From NCBI GenBank assembly GCA_038210135.1, contig JBBQWZ010000005.1, positions 62,001 to 126,000 of the forward strand: a stretch of DNA of 64,000 bases, in the 5' to 3' direction. The translations under genes and the position numbers were made by a program. Below the pieces are notes generated by a model. That model saw only the letters and a program-made list of their open reading frames with translations. It was not told where the DNA came from and made no database searches. The stretch comes from JBBQWZ01 sp038210135 (GTDB taxonomy: Bacteria > Acidobacteriota > Terriglobia > Bryobacterales > Bryobacteraceae). Shown one piece after another: positions 7,971-16,396 of this stretch. Numbering within the stretch: position 1 is the stretch's first letter; each line of letters opens with the position of its first letter.

Positions 7971-9134
7971 ATGGCCATTCCTATCGCATACAACCTCCGC
8001 AACCTGACGGTCCGCAAGACGACCACGCTGATGACCGCCCTCGGAATCGGCCTTACCGTCGCCGTTCTCGTTGCCGTGCTCGCGCTGGTGGCCGGGTTGA
8101 AAACCGCTTTCGAGGTTTCCGGTAATCCGCTCCAGATGTTGGTATTGCGCAAAGGTTCCACCGCGGAACTTAACAGCGGCGTGACCCGGGAAATGTTTCA
8201 GGATCTGAAATTCAAACCGGGCATCGCCCGCACGGAAACTGGCGAGCCGATGGCCTCTCTCGAGATGGTAACTGTCATCAATCTTGCCAGCACCTCCGCT
8301 CCAAATGGCATGAACCTCACGCTGCGCGGACTGCTGCCGATCGGCTTCGACATGCGCACCGCCAAGATTTCGGAGGGCCGGATGTTCCGTTCCGGACAGC
8401 GGGAAGTGGTGGTCGGCAAGAGCATCGCGAAGCGGTACCCCGACGCGCGGCTCGGCGGAAAACTGAAATTCGGCAAAGGCTACTGGGACGTTGTCGGCAT
8501 CGTAGATGGCGGGCAGAGCGCGGCAAATGGCGAAATATTCGGCGACTTGAATCAGATTTCGAGCGACTTCAACCGTGAGAATGGCCTGAGCAGCATCCTG
8601 GTCCGCGCAACGGATCGCAGCTCTCTGCAAGCCCTCGTCAACTCCCTGACCGAAGATCGGAAGCTGAACGTCGGTCCGATTCTTGAAACCGAGTATTACG
8701 AGCGCCAGACCAGTTCCGGCGCGCCGATTCAATTCCTCGGGATTTTTATTTCGATCATCATGGCGGTCGGCTCCAGTTTCGCCGCAATGAATACGATGTA
8801 CGCGTCGGTTTCGCGGCGCGCCAAGGAGATTGGAACGCTGCGAGTGCTTGGGTTCTCTCGCGGCAGCATCCTGATCAGCTTTTTCCTCGAATCCCTGCTG
8901 CTGGCCCTGATGGGCGGAATCCTGGGATGCCTGCTGGTGCTTCCTTTGAACGGAATCACAACTGGAATCGGAAGCTTTCAAACCTTCAGCGAGATTTCAT
9001 TCGACTTCCGGATTACGCCCGTGGTCATGGCCATGGGTATTTCGTTCGCGTTATTGATGGGTGCGCTGGGCGGACTCTTTCCAGCAAGAAATGCGTCGCG
9101 AAAAGAGATCCTGACGGCCCTTCGCGAGATCTAA
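7971..9134 (+). CDS. MacB/FtsX-type ABC transporter permease, second subunit
   Basis: 387 residues with the same layout as the preceding gene: an N-terminal helix (LMTALGIGLTVAVLVAVLALVAGL), a large extracytoplasmic domain and three C-terminal helices. SRRAKEIGTLRVLGFSRGSILISFFLES is the cytoplasmic coupling region. The start is the ATG at 7971, with GAGGA at 7962-7966; the frame is open further upstream, but that part reads like shadow sequence of the first permease. The two permeases differ in sequence, so the transporter is probably a heterodimer. Confidence 0.9.
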   Translation: MAIPIAYNLRNLTVRKTTTLMTALGIGLTVAVLVAVLALVAGLKTAFEVSGNPLQMLVLRKGSTAELNSGVTREMFQDLKFKPGIARTETGEPMASLEMVTVINLASTSAPNGMNLTLRGLLPIGFDMRTAKISEGRMFRSGQREVVVGKSIAKRYPDARLGGKLKFGKGYWDVVGIVDGGQSAANGEIFGDLNQISSDFNRENGLSSILVRATDRSSLQALVNSLTEDRKLNVGPILETEYYERQTSSGAPIQFLGIFISIIMAVGSSFAAMNTMYASVSRRAKEIGTLRVLGFSRGSILISFFLESLLLALMGGILGCLLVLPLNGITTGIGSFQTFSEISFDFRITPVVMAMGISFALLMGALGGLFPARNASRKEILTALREI

Positions 9135-9144
9135 ACAAGGAATT

Positions 9145-10488
9145 ATGGACGCGGAACTCAAAAGCCTACGCATCGATCGCGGCAAGCGCCGCGACGAACC
9201 TTCGTCGTGGGCAAAGTGGTGGATTCTCATCGGCGTGGCGCTCCTGCTGCTTGCGGGAGCCGGCCGCTTTGTCTACGGACGTCTCAACGCCGCCACCGAC
9301 GTGGACGTGGTGCGCGTACGTACCAGTGATTCCGGCGGCGGTGGCGTTCCGGCCGGCGACGTGATTCTCAACGCCACCGGCTATATCGTCGCCGCTCACA
9401 AAATTCAGCTCGCGGCGAAGGTCGTGGGCAAAGTTGCTTGGATCGGCGTAGACAAGAGCGACAAAGTGAAACAGGGTCAGGTGCTAGTCCGCCTTGAGGA
9501 CGACGACTACCGCGCTCAGCTTCAGCAGGCAAGAGGCAGCCTGCAAAATCTGGAAGCGCGGCTCGCCGAACTGCTGAACGGTTCGCGTCCTGAAGAGGTG
9601 CAGCGCGCCAAGGCCGACCTCGAACAGGCGCAAGCCGATGTGCAGAACAGTAAAGTGACGCTCGACCGGACCTCCGGCCTGGTAAAGGATGGCGTGATGT
9701 CGAAGCAGGCCCTCGACGACTCGAAGGCGCGCTACGACGGAGCGCTCGCCCGCTATCAATCCGTTAAGAACACCTACGACCTGGCGCGGGTCGGAACGCG
9801 CAAGGAACAGATCGATCAGGTTCGGGGGCAGGTGGAATCGGCCAAAGGCGTCGTCGCCTATGCGCAAAACCAGCTCGAAAATACCGTTATCAAGGCACCC
9901 ATCTCCGGCACGATTCTCGAACGCAACGTGGAAAAGGGCGAGTTTGTGACGACGGGTTTTGTGGGCGACAAGGGCGCGAAAGGCTACGTCGTGTCGATGG
10001 CGGACCTCAACGACTTGAAAGTCGAACTCGACATTAACCAAGGCGATTTCGCGAAGCTGGGACCCAAGCAGAGCGGTTCGATTACGACCGATGCTTTTCC
10101 GGATCGCAAGTACGAAGGCGCGATCGACGAGGTTTCTCCGGAAGCGAATCGGCAAAAGGCTACGGTGCAGGTGAAGGTGAAGGTGCTGAAGCCGGATGAG
10201 TTTCTGCGGCCGGAAATGAACGCGAGCGTCGCGTTCCTCTCGGATGCCAAACCGGCAGCACCCGCCAAACCTTCCAGGCCTTCGATTGTGATTCCATCTT
10301 CGGCCGTGAAGGGCGGTAAGGTCTTCGTGGTTGTGGATGAGAAGGCGGTGCAAAAGGCCGTGAAGACCGGCGGAACGATGGCCAACGGAATCCGTATTGA
10401 AGAAGGCCTGGTAGGCGGCGAGGACCTGATAGTCAATCCGCCCGAGACGTTGAAAGACGGCGACCGTGTGAAAGCGAGGAAATCCTGA
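9145..10488 (+). CDS. Periplasmic adaptor (HlyD/MacA family membrane fusion protein)
   Basis: 447 residues. One transmembrane helix near residues 27-47 anchors it in the inner membrane. The beta-barrel and lipoyl halves flank a long coiled-coil hairpin at about residues 115-250, rich in Gln, Ala, Asp and Lys heptads. The returning lipoyl half reads TVIKAPISGTILERNVEKGEFV, the classic adaptor motif. Such proteins bridge an inner-membrane transporter to an outer-membrane channel. No TolC-like gene is in the operon, so the channel would be encoded elsewhere. The stop codon overlaps the next start (TGATG), which suggests translational coupling. Confidence 0.92.
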   Translation: MDAELKSLRIDRGKRRDEPSSWAKWWILIGVALLLLAGAGRFVYGRLNAATDVDVVRVRTSDSGGGGVPAGDVILNATGYIVAAHKIQLAAKVVGKVAWIGVDKSDKVKQGQVLVRLEDDDYRAQLQQARGSLQNLEARLAELLNGSRPEEVQRAKADLEQAQADVQNSKVTLDRTSGLVKDGVMSKQALDDSKARYDGALARYQSVKNTYDLARVGTRKEQIDQVRGQVESAKGVVAYAQNQLENTVIKAPISGTILERNVEKGEFVTTGFVGDKGAKGYVVSMADLNDLKVELDINQGDFAKLGPKQSGSITTDAFPDRKYEGAIDEVSPEANRQKATVQVKVKVLKPDEFLRPEMNASVAFLSDAKPAAPAKPSRPSIVIPSSAVKGGKVFVVVDEKAVQKAVKTGGTMANGIRIEEGLVGGEDLIVNPPETLKDGDRVKARKS

Positions 10489-11207
10489 TGGCTGATGTGG
10501 TGATCGAAACGCGGCAGTTGATGAAGGAGTATGTGCGCGACGAGTTCCACGTGGTGGCGCTCGACAAAGTCGATATTCAGATTCAGAAGGGCGAGTTCGT
10601 TGCGCTGATGGGGCCCTCCGGATCCGGGAAATCGACTCTTCTCCACCTGATCGCGGCCATGGATCGCGCCAGTGACGGCGAAATCCGCGTGCTCGGCGAA
10701 GACCTTCGCCGCATGTCCGACACGGAAATCGCGCACTGGCGCAATATTCACATCGGGTTCATTTTCCAGTCTTTTAACCTGATCCCGGTGCTCAGCGCGA
10801 TCGAAAACGTCGAGCTGCCTCTGAAGCTCACCAACCTTAAGAAGAAAGAACGCATGGAGCACGCCGCCACCGCGCTGAAGCTGGTCGGACTCGGCGACCG
10901 GATGGGTCATCTGCCACGTCAGCTTTCGGGCGGCCAGGAGCAGCGAGTCGCCGTCGCCCGCGCAATCGTCACGGATCCGGATTTAATTCTCGCTGACGAG
11001 CCGACGGGAAACCTGGACGCAACTTCCGCACAGGAAGTCCTGACGCTGCTCTCTAAATTAAATAAGGATTTCGGCAAGACGGTAGTGATGGTGACGCACG
11101 ATCCGCATGCGGCGCGTTTCGCCACCAAGATCCGTCATCTGGAGAAAGGCGCAATGTTGCCGGAGGGTCAGGCTCCGGCAGATTGGAATTTGGCGACAGC
11201 GGGGTAA
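10488..11207 (+). CDS. ABC transporter ATPase of the MacB/LolD type
   Basis: 239 residues, one nucleotide-binding domain. The Walker A is GPSGSGKST, the signature is LSGGQEQRVAVARA (Glu in place of the more usual Gln in LSGGQQQR), and the Walker B with catalytic Glu is LILADEPTGNLD. Q-loop and H-loop (MVTHDPHAA) are present, so the domain should be active. It powers the two permeases encoded upstream. Confidence 0.95.
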   Translation: MADVVIETRQLMKEYVRDEFHVVALDKVDIQIQKGEFVALMGPSGSGKSTLLHLIAAMDRASDGEIRVLGEDLRRMSDTEIAHWRNIHIGFIFQSFNLIPVLSAIENVELPLKLTNLKKKERMEHAATALKLVGLGDRMGHLPRQLSGGQEQRVAVARAIVTDPDLILADEPTGNLDATSAQEVLTLLSKLNKDFGKTVVMVTHDPHAARFATKIRHLEKGAMLPEGQAPADWNLATAG

Positions 11208-11213
11208 CCGGCT

Positions 11214-11453
11214 ATGACGATCACGCTTACGGAAGGGCAGAGAGCGCTACTCACACGTCAACTCGAAGGCGGACGTTTCACGTCGGCCAGCGACGTCATC
11301 GATCACGCGTTGGCGGTACTTGAAGAAGTGGAACCGTCGCGTCCGGCTGTCAAGCAGGGCACGATCCAGCGCGTGCTGCAATTCGGCGAGCGAAAACGGC
11401 GCGCGCTCACCGGAATCTCCATCGGCGACCTGGTCGCCGAAAGTCAGTATTAA
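11214..11453 (+). CDS. ParD-like ribbon-helix-helix antitoxin without an adjacent toxin
   Basis: 79 residues. The N-terminal half MTITLTEGQRALLTRQLEGGRFTSASDVIDHAL is the ribbon-helix-helix of ParD/CopG antitoxins. The C-terminal half would wrap a ParE-type toxin. No ParE-like gene follows; the next gene lies on the opposite strand and overlaps the stop region by 4 bp. It starts 6 bp after the export ATPase gene and is probably transcribed with it. Either it is a toxin-antitoxin remnant, or it acts as a small DNA-binding regulator of the operon. Confidence 0.7.
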   Translation: MTITLTEGQRALLTRQLEGGRFTSASDVIDHALAVLEEVEPSRPAVKQGTIQRVLQFGERKRRALTGISIGDLVAESQY

Positions 11454-12256
11454 TCTCCGCGAAATCCGGTCGCCGCGCGGAAGGCTTCGACGACGTGGCC
11501 ATCCTTGCGCTCAGCGCGCGCCCGCAGCGCCGCCTTCATCTTTTCCAGATCCTTCGGATCCCAGTCGGTACGGTACTTGGATTCGGCCGGCGGGAACTGG
11601 CTAACGTGCATTGAAAGCGCGGTCAGCTTGGTCTCCAACTCGTCATCGATGGGAACCCAATAGTTCGCATCCTTGCCGGAATAGTAGAAAAGCTCCAGCG
11701 GAACTTTCCACGGCTCCAGGCCGTCATGCAGTCGCTGATTGGGGAAGTAGAGGTGCCACTCCGCCGCGCGGATCGCGTCCAGAGTGTTGTTCGCCGCCAT
11801 GCGGTGATCGGTCTTGTGCCAGCGAACATATTCGCTGCCAGGGTCTGGCGCCATCACCAAGTCGGGCCGGACTTTGCGGATCAGCGCCGTCGTCTTCTCG
11901 ACCAGGTCCAGAGTGTTGGCGTACTCGAGCATGCCGTCGTGGTAGTTGAGCCAGATCAGATTCTCTTTCGCGATTCCGACCACACGCGACGCCGCCTCTT
12001 CCTCGGCTTTGCGGATCCTCGCTAGCCGTTCGCTGGTCATATCGAGATCCGCCGAGCCCTTGTCGTCGTTGGTGTAGATCACGACGATGATCTTGTTGCC
12101 GTTCTTCGCGAGCTTCGCGAGCGTGCCCGCACAGCAGAAATGGTCGTCGTCCGGATGCGGCGTGAACAGCATCACGGTCTTGCCACGTAGGTTTTCAACG
12201 CGGGTGGTCTGCGCCGAAGCAAGCATGGCGGCGCAAAGGATCAGCAGAAAGCGCAT
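11450..12256 (-). CDS. Secreted PIG-L family deacetylase
   Basis: 268 residues with a signal peptide (MRFLLILCAAMLASAQ). The LmbE/PIG-L zinc motif is present as PHPDDDHFCC, with a third Asp instead of the usual Glu in HPDDE. The later histidine motif is KTDHRMAAN. Members deacetylate N-acetylglucosamine-containing substrates; the substrate is unknown here. The ATG at 12256 is chosen because it starts the signal peptide; an upstream in-frame start at 12310 would put 18 unrelated residues before it. Confidence 0.85.
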   Translation of the reverse strand: MRFLLILCAAMLASAQTTRVENLRGKTVMLFTPHPDDDHFCCAGTLAKLAKNGNKIIVVIYTNDDKGSADLDMTSERLARIRKAEEEAASRVVGIAKENLIWLNYHDGMLEYANTLDLVEKTTALIRKVRPDLVMAPDPGSEYVRWHKTDHRMAANNTLDAIRAAEWHLYFPNQRLHDGLEPWKVPLELFYYSGKDANYWVPIDDELETKLTALSMHVSQFPPAESKYRTDWDPKDLEKMKAALRARAERKDGHVVEAFRAATGFRGD

Positions 12257-12327
12257 GGTCGCAGGAATACCACATTCGACACCCGCCACGCCGAAGCGCT
12301 TCGACCGCAACCTGCTAGCGTAGAAGT

Positions 12328-12441
12328 ATGCTGGCGTTTGTGATTATGGGTGGCTTGGTTTTTGTGGCTGTAATCGTCGTCGTGTTCCTGTACATGCCGC
12401 CGAACAAAGTTTTGAAGAATATGGGCAACAAACCCAAATAG
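12328..12441 (+). CDS. Possible one-helix membrane peptide (37 residues)
   Basis: The reading frame MLAFVIMGGLVFVAVIVVVFLYMPPNKV encodes one strongly hydrophobic helix followed by a short basic tail ending NMGNKPK. The ATG has GTAGAAG about 3 bases upstream, a weak ribosome site. It sits in the 200-bp gap between a PIG-L gene reading away from it and hpnD, whose 3' end faces it. No homologous family can be named. The hydrophobic helix and basic tail are the only support. Confidence 0.4.
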   Translation: MLAFVIMGGLVFVAVIVVVFLYMPPNKVLKNMGNKPK

Positions 12442-12461
12442 CCAATCGGGCAGCAGCCCTG

Positions 12462-13313
12462 CTAAGCGGTCGTTACAGCCCGCACCAAAATCCAGAGTTT
12501 TTCCCAAGTCGGAACGCGCACTCGTTGCGAGAGCACGTCATAACCCGACGCTTCGATCCTCTTTAGCAGCCGCGAATAGATTTCAATCAGTGCCCAAAGC
12601 GATCGGCGGCTTTTCTTGTGAACCAACGCCAGGAGAGGCGCGCACTCGCGAAAATACGATCGCGCCCGCGTTCCTTCGAATTCCATCAGAGCGCGGAACT
12701 CCGGCGACCGTTTTATCTCGACGACGTGAAAACGCCGCAGATCTTCAGCCGGTAAATACCGTCTGCCGAGCCCCTCATCTTCCTTCACGTCGCGGATGAT
12801 ATTCGTCAGCTGAAATGCGATGCCGCATTTCTCCGCCAACTCGAGCGCCCGCGGATCGTCGAAGCCAAAGATGTGGATGATGGTCAAGCCCACCACGCTC
12901 GCCACGCGATAGCAGTAGCGATACAGCTCGTCAAAGTTCTCTATAGTCTGCGGAACCAGGTCCGAACTGACGCCTTCGATCATGTCGAAGAAATATTCGT
13001 GCGGAATCTTGTAACGGGTCACGGTGTCGTGAAAAGCGGGCCAAACGGCATGCATTGACGTTTCTCCGCCGAGCGCTTTTTCGAGATCGCCGCGCCATTG
13101 CTGGATTTCAGAAGCCCGATCCGCCAGCGTCTCATCGTCGCTCAAATCGTCGCAATAGCGCATAAACGCATAGATCGCGCACATCGCATTTCGCTGCGGC
13201 TTGGATAACAACAGAAAGGAGTGGTAAAAGTTCTTGGCTCGCGACCGGGCGATTGTTTCGCACCACGCGTAGGAATCCGCTACGCTGAGCGCGGTTGCCG
13301 ACGCTGTCGTCAT
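12462..13313 (-). CDS. hpnD: Presqualene diphosphate synthase
   Basis: 283 residues of the trans-isoprenyl diphosphate synthase head-to-head class. HpnD condenses two farnesyl diphosphates to presqualene diphosphate, the first step to squalene in the HpnCDE route. The first Asp-rich motif is RYCDDLSDDE and the second is NIIRDVKEDEGLGRRYLP. SRAKNFYHSFLLLS near the N-terminus is typical of HpnD and of phytoene synthase. It is the last gene of the hopanoid operon, and its ATG overlaps the hpnC stop by 4 bp. Phytoene synthase is the alternative reading, but the pairing with hpnC and shc favours HpnD. Confidence 0.9.
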   Translation of the reverse strand: MTTASATALSVADSYAWCETIARSRAKNFYHSFLLLSKPQRNAMCAIYAFMRYCDDLSDDETLADRASEIQQWRGDLEKALGGETSMHAVWPAFHDTVTRYKIPHEYFFDMIEGVSSDLVPQTIENFDELYRYCYRVASVVGLTIIHIFGFDDPRALELAEKCGIAFQLTNIIRDVKEDEGLGRRYLPAEDLRRFHVVEIKRSPEFRALMEFEGTRARSYFRECAPLLALVHKKSRRSLWALIEIYSRLLKRIEASGYDVLSQRVRVPTWEKLWILVRAVTTA

Positions 13314-14239
13314 GCCGCCGCGCGCTGCGATCTCTGGAAGGAACGCCGCAACAGCGCACCGATCAACAGCGTCACGCGCTCCATCTTTCCGACTTTCGGA
13401 CGCGCAGTCAGGACATCGAAATTCTGCTCTTTGATCTTGTCTAAAATTTTCAAGCCGCCACGGCTGAACAGTTCGAGATCGATGGCCAGCCGACGGTCCA
13501 CCTGGTCCGCCAGGGGAAGGCCTTTCAGAAATAATTCACGCGCGACGTCCACCGCCTCGCGCATCGCCGCCTGGAACTCCGGGGTCGCACGGCGCGCGGC
13601 GATATCATCCACGCTCGCCCCGTGCTTGGCGAGAAGATCGAGCGGAAGATACACGCGATTCTTCTCCCAATCGACCGTCACGTCCTGCCAGAAATTCGCG
13701 AGTTGCAGCGCCGTACACGTCGCGTCGGAAAGCGCCTGCCGGTGCGCGTCTGAATATCCGCACAGATACAGAACCAGCCGTCCCACTGGATTCGCCGAAT
13801 TTTTGCAGTAGCTGAACAGCTCTTCAAAATTCGCGTAGCGCGTGACCGTCTGATCTTGTACGAACGCGGTAATGAGATTGTCGAACGGAGCGATGGGCAG
13901 CGAATGCCGCTGGCGTGTGCCTTCAAGAGCCACGTAGACAGGATGCGTCGCGGACCCGGTTCCGTAGAGCGAATTCAGCTCGCCTCGCCACCATGCGAGC
14001 AGTCGGAGGCTCTCCGCCGTGTCGCCGATCTCGTCCGCAAGATCGTCCGCCCAGCGGCAGAACGCGTAGACGTTGTAGAAATCCTGGTGCAGGTGCTTTG
14101 GCAGCAGGAAGCTGACCACCTGAAAGTTTTCGTAGTGGTTCGTCGCGAGCCAGCGCGTGTACTCGAGCGACTCTTCGAGAGTCCACTTCCGCTCCATCGC
14201 GGCTGGCGTCTCGAGAAACGCTTTCGGCTGAAGAAACAC
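13310..14239 (-). CDS. hpnC: Squalene synthase HpnC (presqualene diphosphate to hydroxysqualene)
   Basis: 309 residues. HYENFQVVSFLLPKHLHQDFYNVYAFCRWADDLADE is the HpnC form of the first Asp-rich region, and QLANFWQDVTVDWEKNRVYLP is the second. In the three-enzyme route HpnC turns presqualene diphosphate into hydroxysqualene, which HpnE then reduces. The GTG at 14239 is the first possible start after the preceding stop; an ATG at 14197 (MERKWTLEES) is an alternative and would remove 14 poorly conserved residues. Confidence 0.9.
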   Translation of the reverse strand: MFLQPKAFLETPAAMERKWTLEESLEYTRWLATNHYENFQVVSFLLPKHLHQDFYNVYAFCRWADDLADEIGDTAESLRLLAWWRGELNSLYGTGSATHPVYVALEGTRQRHSLPIAPFDNLITAFVQDQTVTRYANFEELFSYCKNSANPVGRLVLYLCGYSDAHRQALSDATCTALQLANFWQDVTVDWEKNRVYLPLDLLAKHGASVDDIAARRATPEFQAAMREAVDVARELFLKGLPLADQVDRRLAIDLELFSRGGLKILDKIKEQNFDVLTARPKVGKMERVTLLIGALLRRSFQRSQRAAA

Positions 14240-14246
14240 GATGGCT

Positions 14247-15299
14247 CTACGGAATGATGGCGGTCTTCATGTGGCCATTGTGGCTCATGAGATGCTGCAT
14301 CACTTCGAGCAGGTTGGTCAGCGGCTCCACTCGATTCACGAAATCGAGCGCCGTGACGTAGCCACGGCTCACCGTATCCAGCGCTTTGCGAATGAGGCGC
14401 GGGGTATGGTGGAAGCTGGCTTTGCAGGTAATTTCGGAATAATGAAGCAGGTTCGTGTCGAGCGAAATGTGCGAGTCGTTCGGGCAGCCGCCAAAGAAAT
14501 TGACCACGCCGCCGCGCCGCAGCAGTTGCACCGCGAGCTGCCACGCTTCCGGCTGACCGACCGCCTCGATGCAGATATCGACGCCTAGTCCGCCGGTCAT
14601 CTCTTTAATCGGCCCAATGATATCCGCGCCGTCGCTGTTCACCAGCACTTCGTCGGCACCGAGCCTCTTTGCGCGTTCCACCTGTGAAGCACGACGGCCG
14701 ATCGCGATCACGCGCGCGCCGAACACTTTTGCCAGGCGCACGAACATCATGCCGATCGGACCAAGTCCGATTACCGCAACCGTATCGCCCGCCCGGACGT
14801 TGGTTTCTTCGAGGCCGTGCAGGACGCACGCCAGCGGCTCCGCGAGCGCGGCATCCTGATAGCTGATGTGATTCGGAATCGCGTACATGTTTCGCTCAAC
14901 GATACGCTGAGGAATTCGAATGTACTCGGCATAGGCGCCGTTATTGAAAAGCAGGTCCGCGCAGAGATTTTCCTGTCCGCGCTTACAGTAGTAACAGGTT
15001 CCGCAGGGGGCGGAATTGGCCGCAACCACGCGCTGGTCGAGTTCCCAACCCTGAACGCCCTCTCCCATCGCAACGATATTCCCCGCCAGCTCGTGTCCGA
15101 ACAAAGCAGGTGGAACAATCATGCGGGCATGATAACCGCGGCGGAATACTTTCACATCCGTCCCGCAGGTTAACGCCGCGCCTACGCGCACCAAGACATC
15201 CCCGCGGTCGAGCTTCGGCACTTTCACCGACTCGATCTGGAGATGTTCCTTGCCGTATAGGACGGCGGCGGTCATCGACTGATTCACGTTCAGAATCAC
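14247..15299 (-). CDS. Zinc-dependent medium-chain dehydrogenase in the hopanoid operon (second of two)
   Basis: About 350 residues of the zinc MDR superfamily (alcohol/sorbitol/threonine dehydrogenases). Catalytic zinc ligands appear in LTCGTDVKVF and FGHE. The structural zinc lobe is PCGTCYYCKRGQENLC, so both metals should be bound. VAVIGLGPIGMMFVRLAKVFGA is the NAD(P)-binding Rossmann turn. The first possible start (GTG 15299) overlaps the previous stop; a GTG at 15287 fits AGGAG better and an ATG at 15275 fits family alignments. Located between a sister dehydrogenase and hpnC. It probably acts on a hopanoid or a polyol/aldose group, but this is inference. Confidence 0.85.
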   Translation of the reverse strand: MILNVNQSMTAAVLYGKEHLQIESVKVPKLDRGDVLVRVGAALTCGTDVKVFRRGYHARMIVPPALFGHELAGNIVAMGEGVQGWELDQRVVAANSAPCGTCYYCKRGQENLCADLLFNNGAYAEYIRIPQRIVERNMYAIPNHISYQDAALAEPLACVLHGLEETNVRAGDTVAVIGLGPIGMMFVRLAKVFGARVIAIGRRASQVERAKRLGADEVLVNSDGADIIGPIKEMTGGLGVDICIEAVGQPEAWQLAVQLLRRGGVVNFFGGCPNDSHISLDTNLLHYSEITCKASFHHTPRLIRKALDTVSRGYVTALDFVNRVEPLTNLLEVMQHLMSHNGHMKTAIIP

Positions 15300-16396
15300 T
15301 CCTGTGGCTGTACTACTATTTTCAACGATTTGTCGGTGGGGTGCAACGCCCGGTCAAAGCCCTCGGAAATCCGGTCGAGGGGTACGCGGTGCGAAATGAG
15401 CTCTAAAACTGGCAAAGCACCACTAAATACGAGGTCGGCGGACTCTTTTTGCAGGTCTACGGAGGCGCTGTAACTACCCATTAAAATACGCTCTCCTACA
15501 CAGATGTCCGCGCCGGAGAGATCGATTCGCTCCTTATCGGAGGTTTGCGCGAACAAAACAATTCGGGCTCCCGGACGGGACCAGGCCATGGCCTGCTCGA
15601 CAATTCCTTTGGCGGAAGCCGCCACGATGACCACATCGGCGCCCCGGCCGTCGGTCATTTGACGGATCCGCGACTCCAGATCCGCGTCACGCGGGTCGGC
15701 CGCCCACTGCGCTCCAAAGCGTTCCGAGAGGGCACGCCGGGACGGAAAAGTGTCCGTCGCCACGGTCCGCGCGCCGGTCCGCGCCGCTAGCATCGTGAAG
15801 ACCAGCCCGATGGGCCCCTGCCCCAGAATCGCGACTACTTCGTCCGGCGCAGCGGCCACCTGCGCCATGGCTTTCACGCAGGTATTCACCGGTTCGACAA
15901 AGCAAGCCTGCTCGAACGGAACGCCGTCGGGTATCTTTTCGACGCCGCGCTCGACGATCCAATCCATCACGCGGACGTACTGCGAAAAGCCGCCTCCGGC
16001 TGGTTCCCAGCCCGCGCCGATTCCAACTTTTTTGTAGATCGGGCACTGCGCATACAATTTTTTGCGGCAGTAAAAGCAGGTCCCGCAGGGAATGTGATGG
16101 AACGCGATCACCCGGTCGCCTGGCGCAAATTTCGACACTCCAGCGCCGACCGCCGCGACCACTCCCGCCGTTTCGTGCCCGTAAATCCGCGGCGGAGTCA
16201 GGGTGTTGTATTCGACCTTCTTCAGGTCGGTATGGCATATGCCGCAGGCTTCGACTCGTACCAGGATTTCGCCGGGACCAATTTCCGGCGTCGGCACGGA
16301 CCGCACTTCGACCTTGGAATCGCCGGTATACACCGCCGCGCGCATGGTCTTCGGAACCGGCATGGTTAGGAGTTCAAGAGAATCGGCAGGTTGCAA
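15296..16396 (-). CDS. Zinc-dependent medium-chain dehydrogenase coupled to hpnG (first of two)
   Basis: 366 residues, zinc MDR. Catalytic zinc ligands are in EACGICHTDL and YGHETAG; the structural zinc site is PCGTCFYCRKKLYAQC. The coenzyme loop is VAILGQGPIGLVFTMLAAR. A TTG start at 16396 is supported by TAGGAGAG with 6 bases between GGAG and the start, and it lies 23 bp inside the end of hpnG. ATG codons at 16363 and 16345 lack such a site. The overlap suggests that translation is coupled to hpnG. Substrate is unknown; location points to hopanoid side-chain chemistry. Confidence 0.85.
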   Translation of the reverse strand: MQPADSLELLTMPVPKTMRAAVYTGDSKVEVRSVPTPEIGPGEILVRVEACGICHTDLKKVEYNTLTPPRIYGHETAGVVAAVGAGVSKFAPGDRVIAFHHIPCGTCFYCRKKLYAQCPIYKKVGIGAGWEPAGGGFSQYVRVMDWIVERGVEKIPDGVPFEQACFVEPVNTCVKAMAQVAAAPDEVVAILGQGPIGLVFTMLAARTGARTVATDTFPSRRALSERFGAQWAADPRDADLESRIRQMTDGRGADVVIVAASAKGIVEQAMAWSRPGARIVLFAQTSDKERIDLSGADICVGERILMGSYSASVDLQKESADLVFSGALPVLELISHRVPLDRISEGFDRALHPTDKSLKIVVQPQE

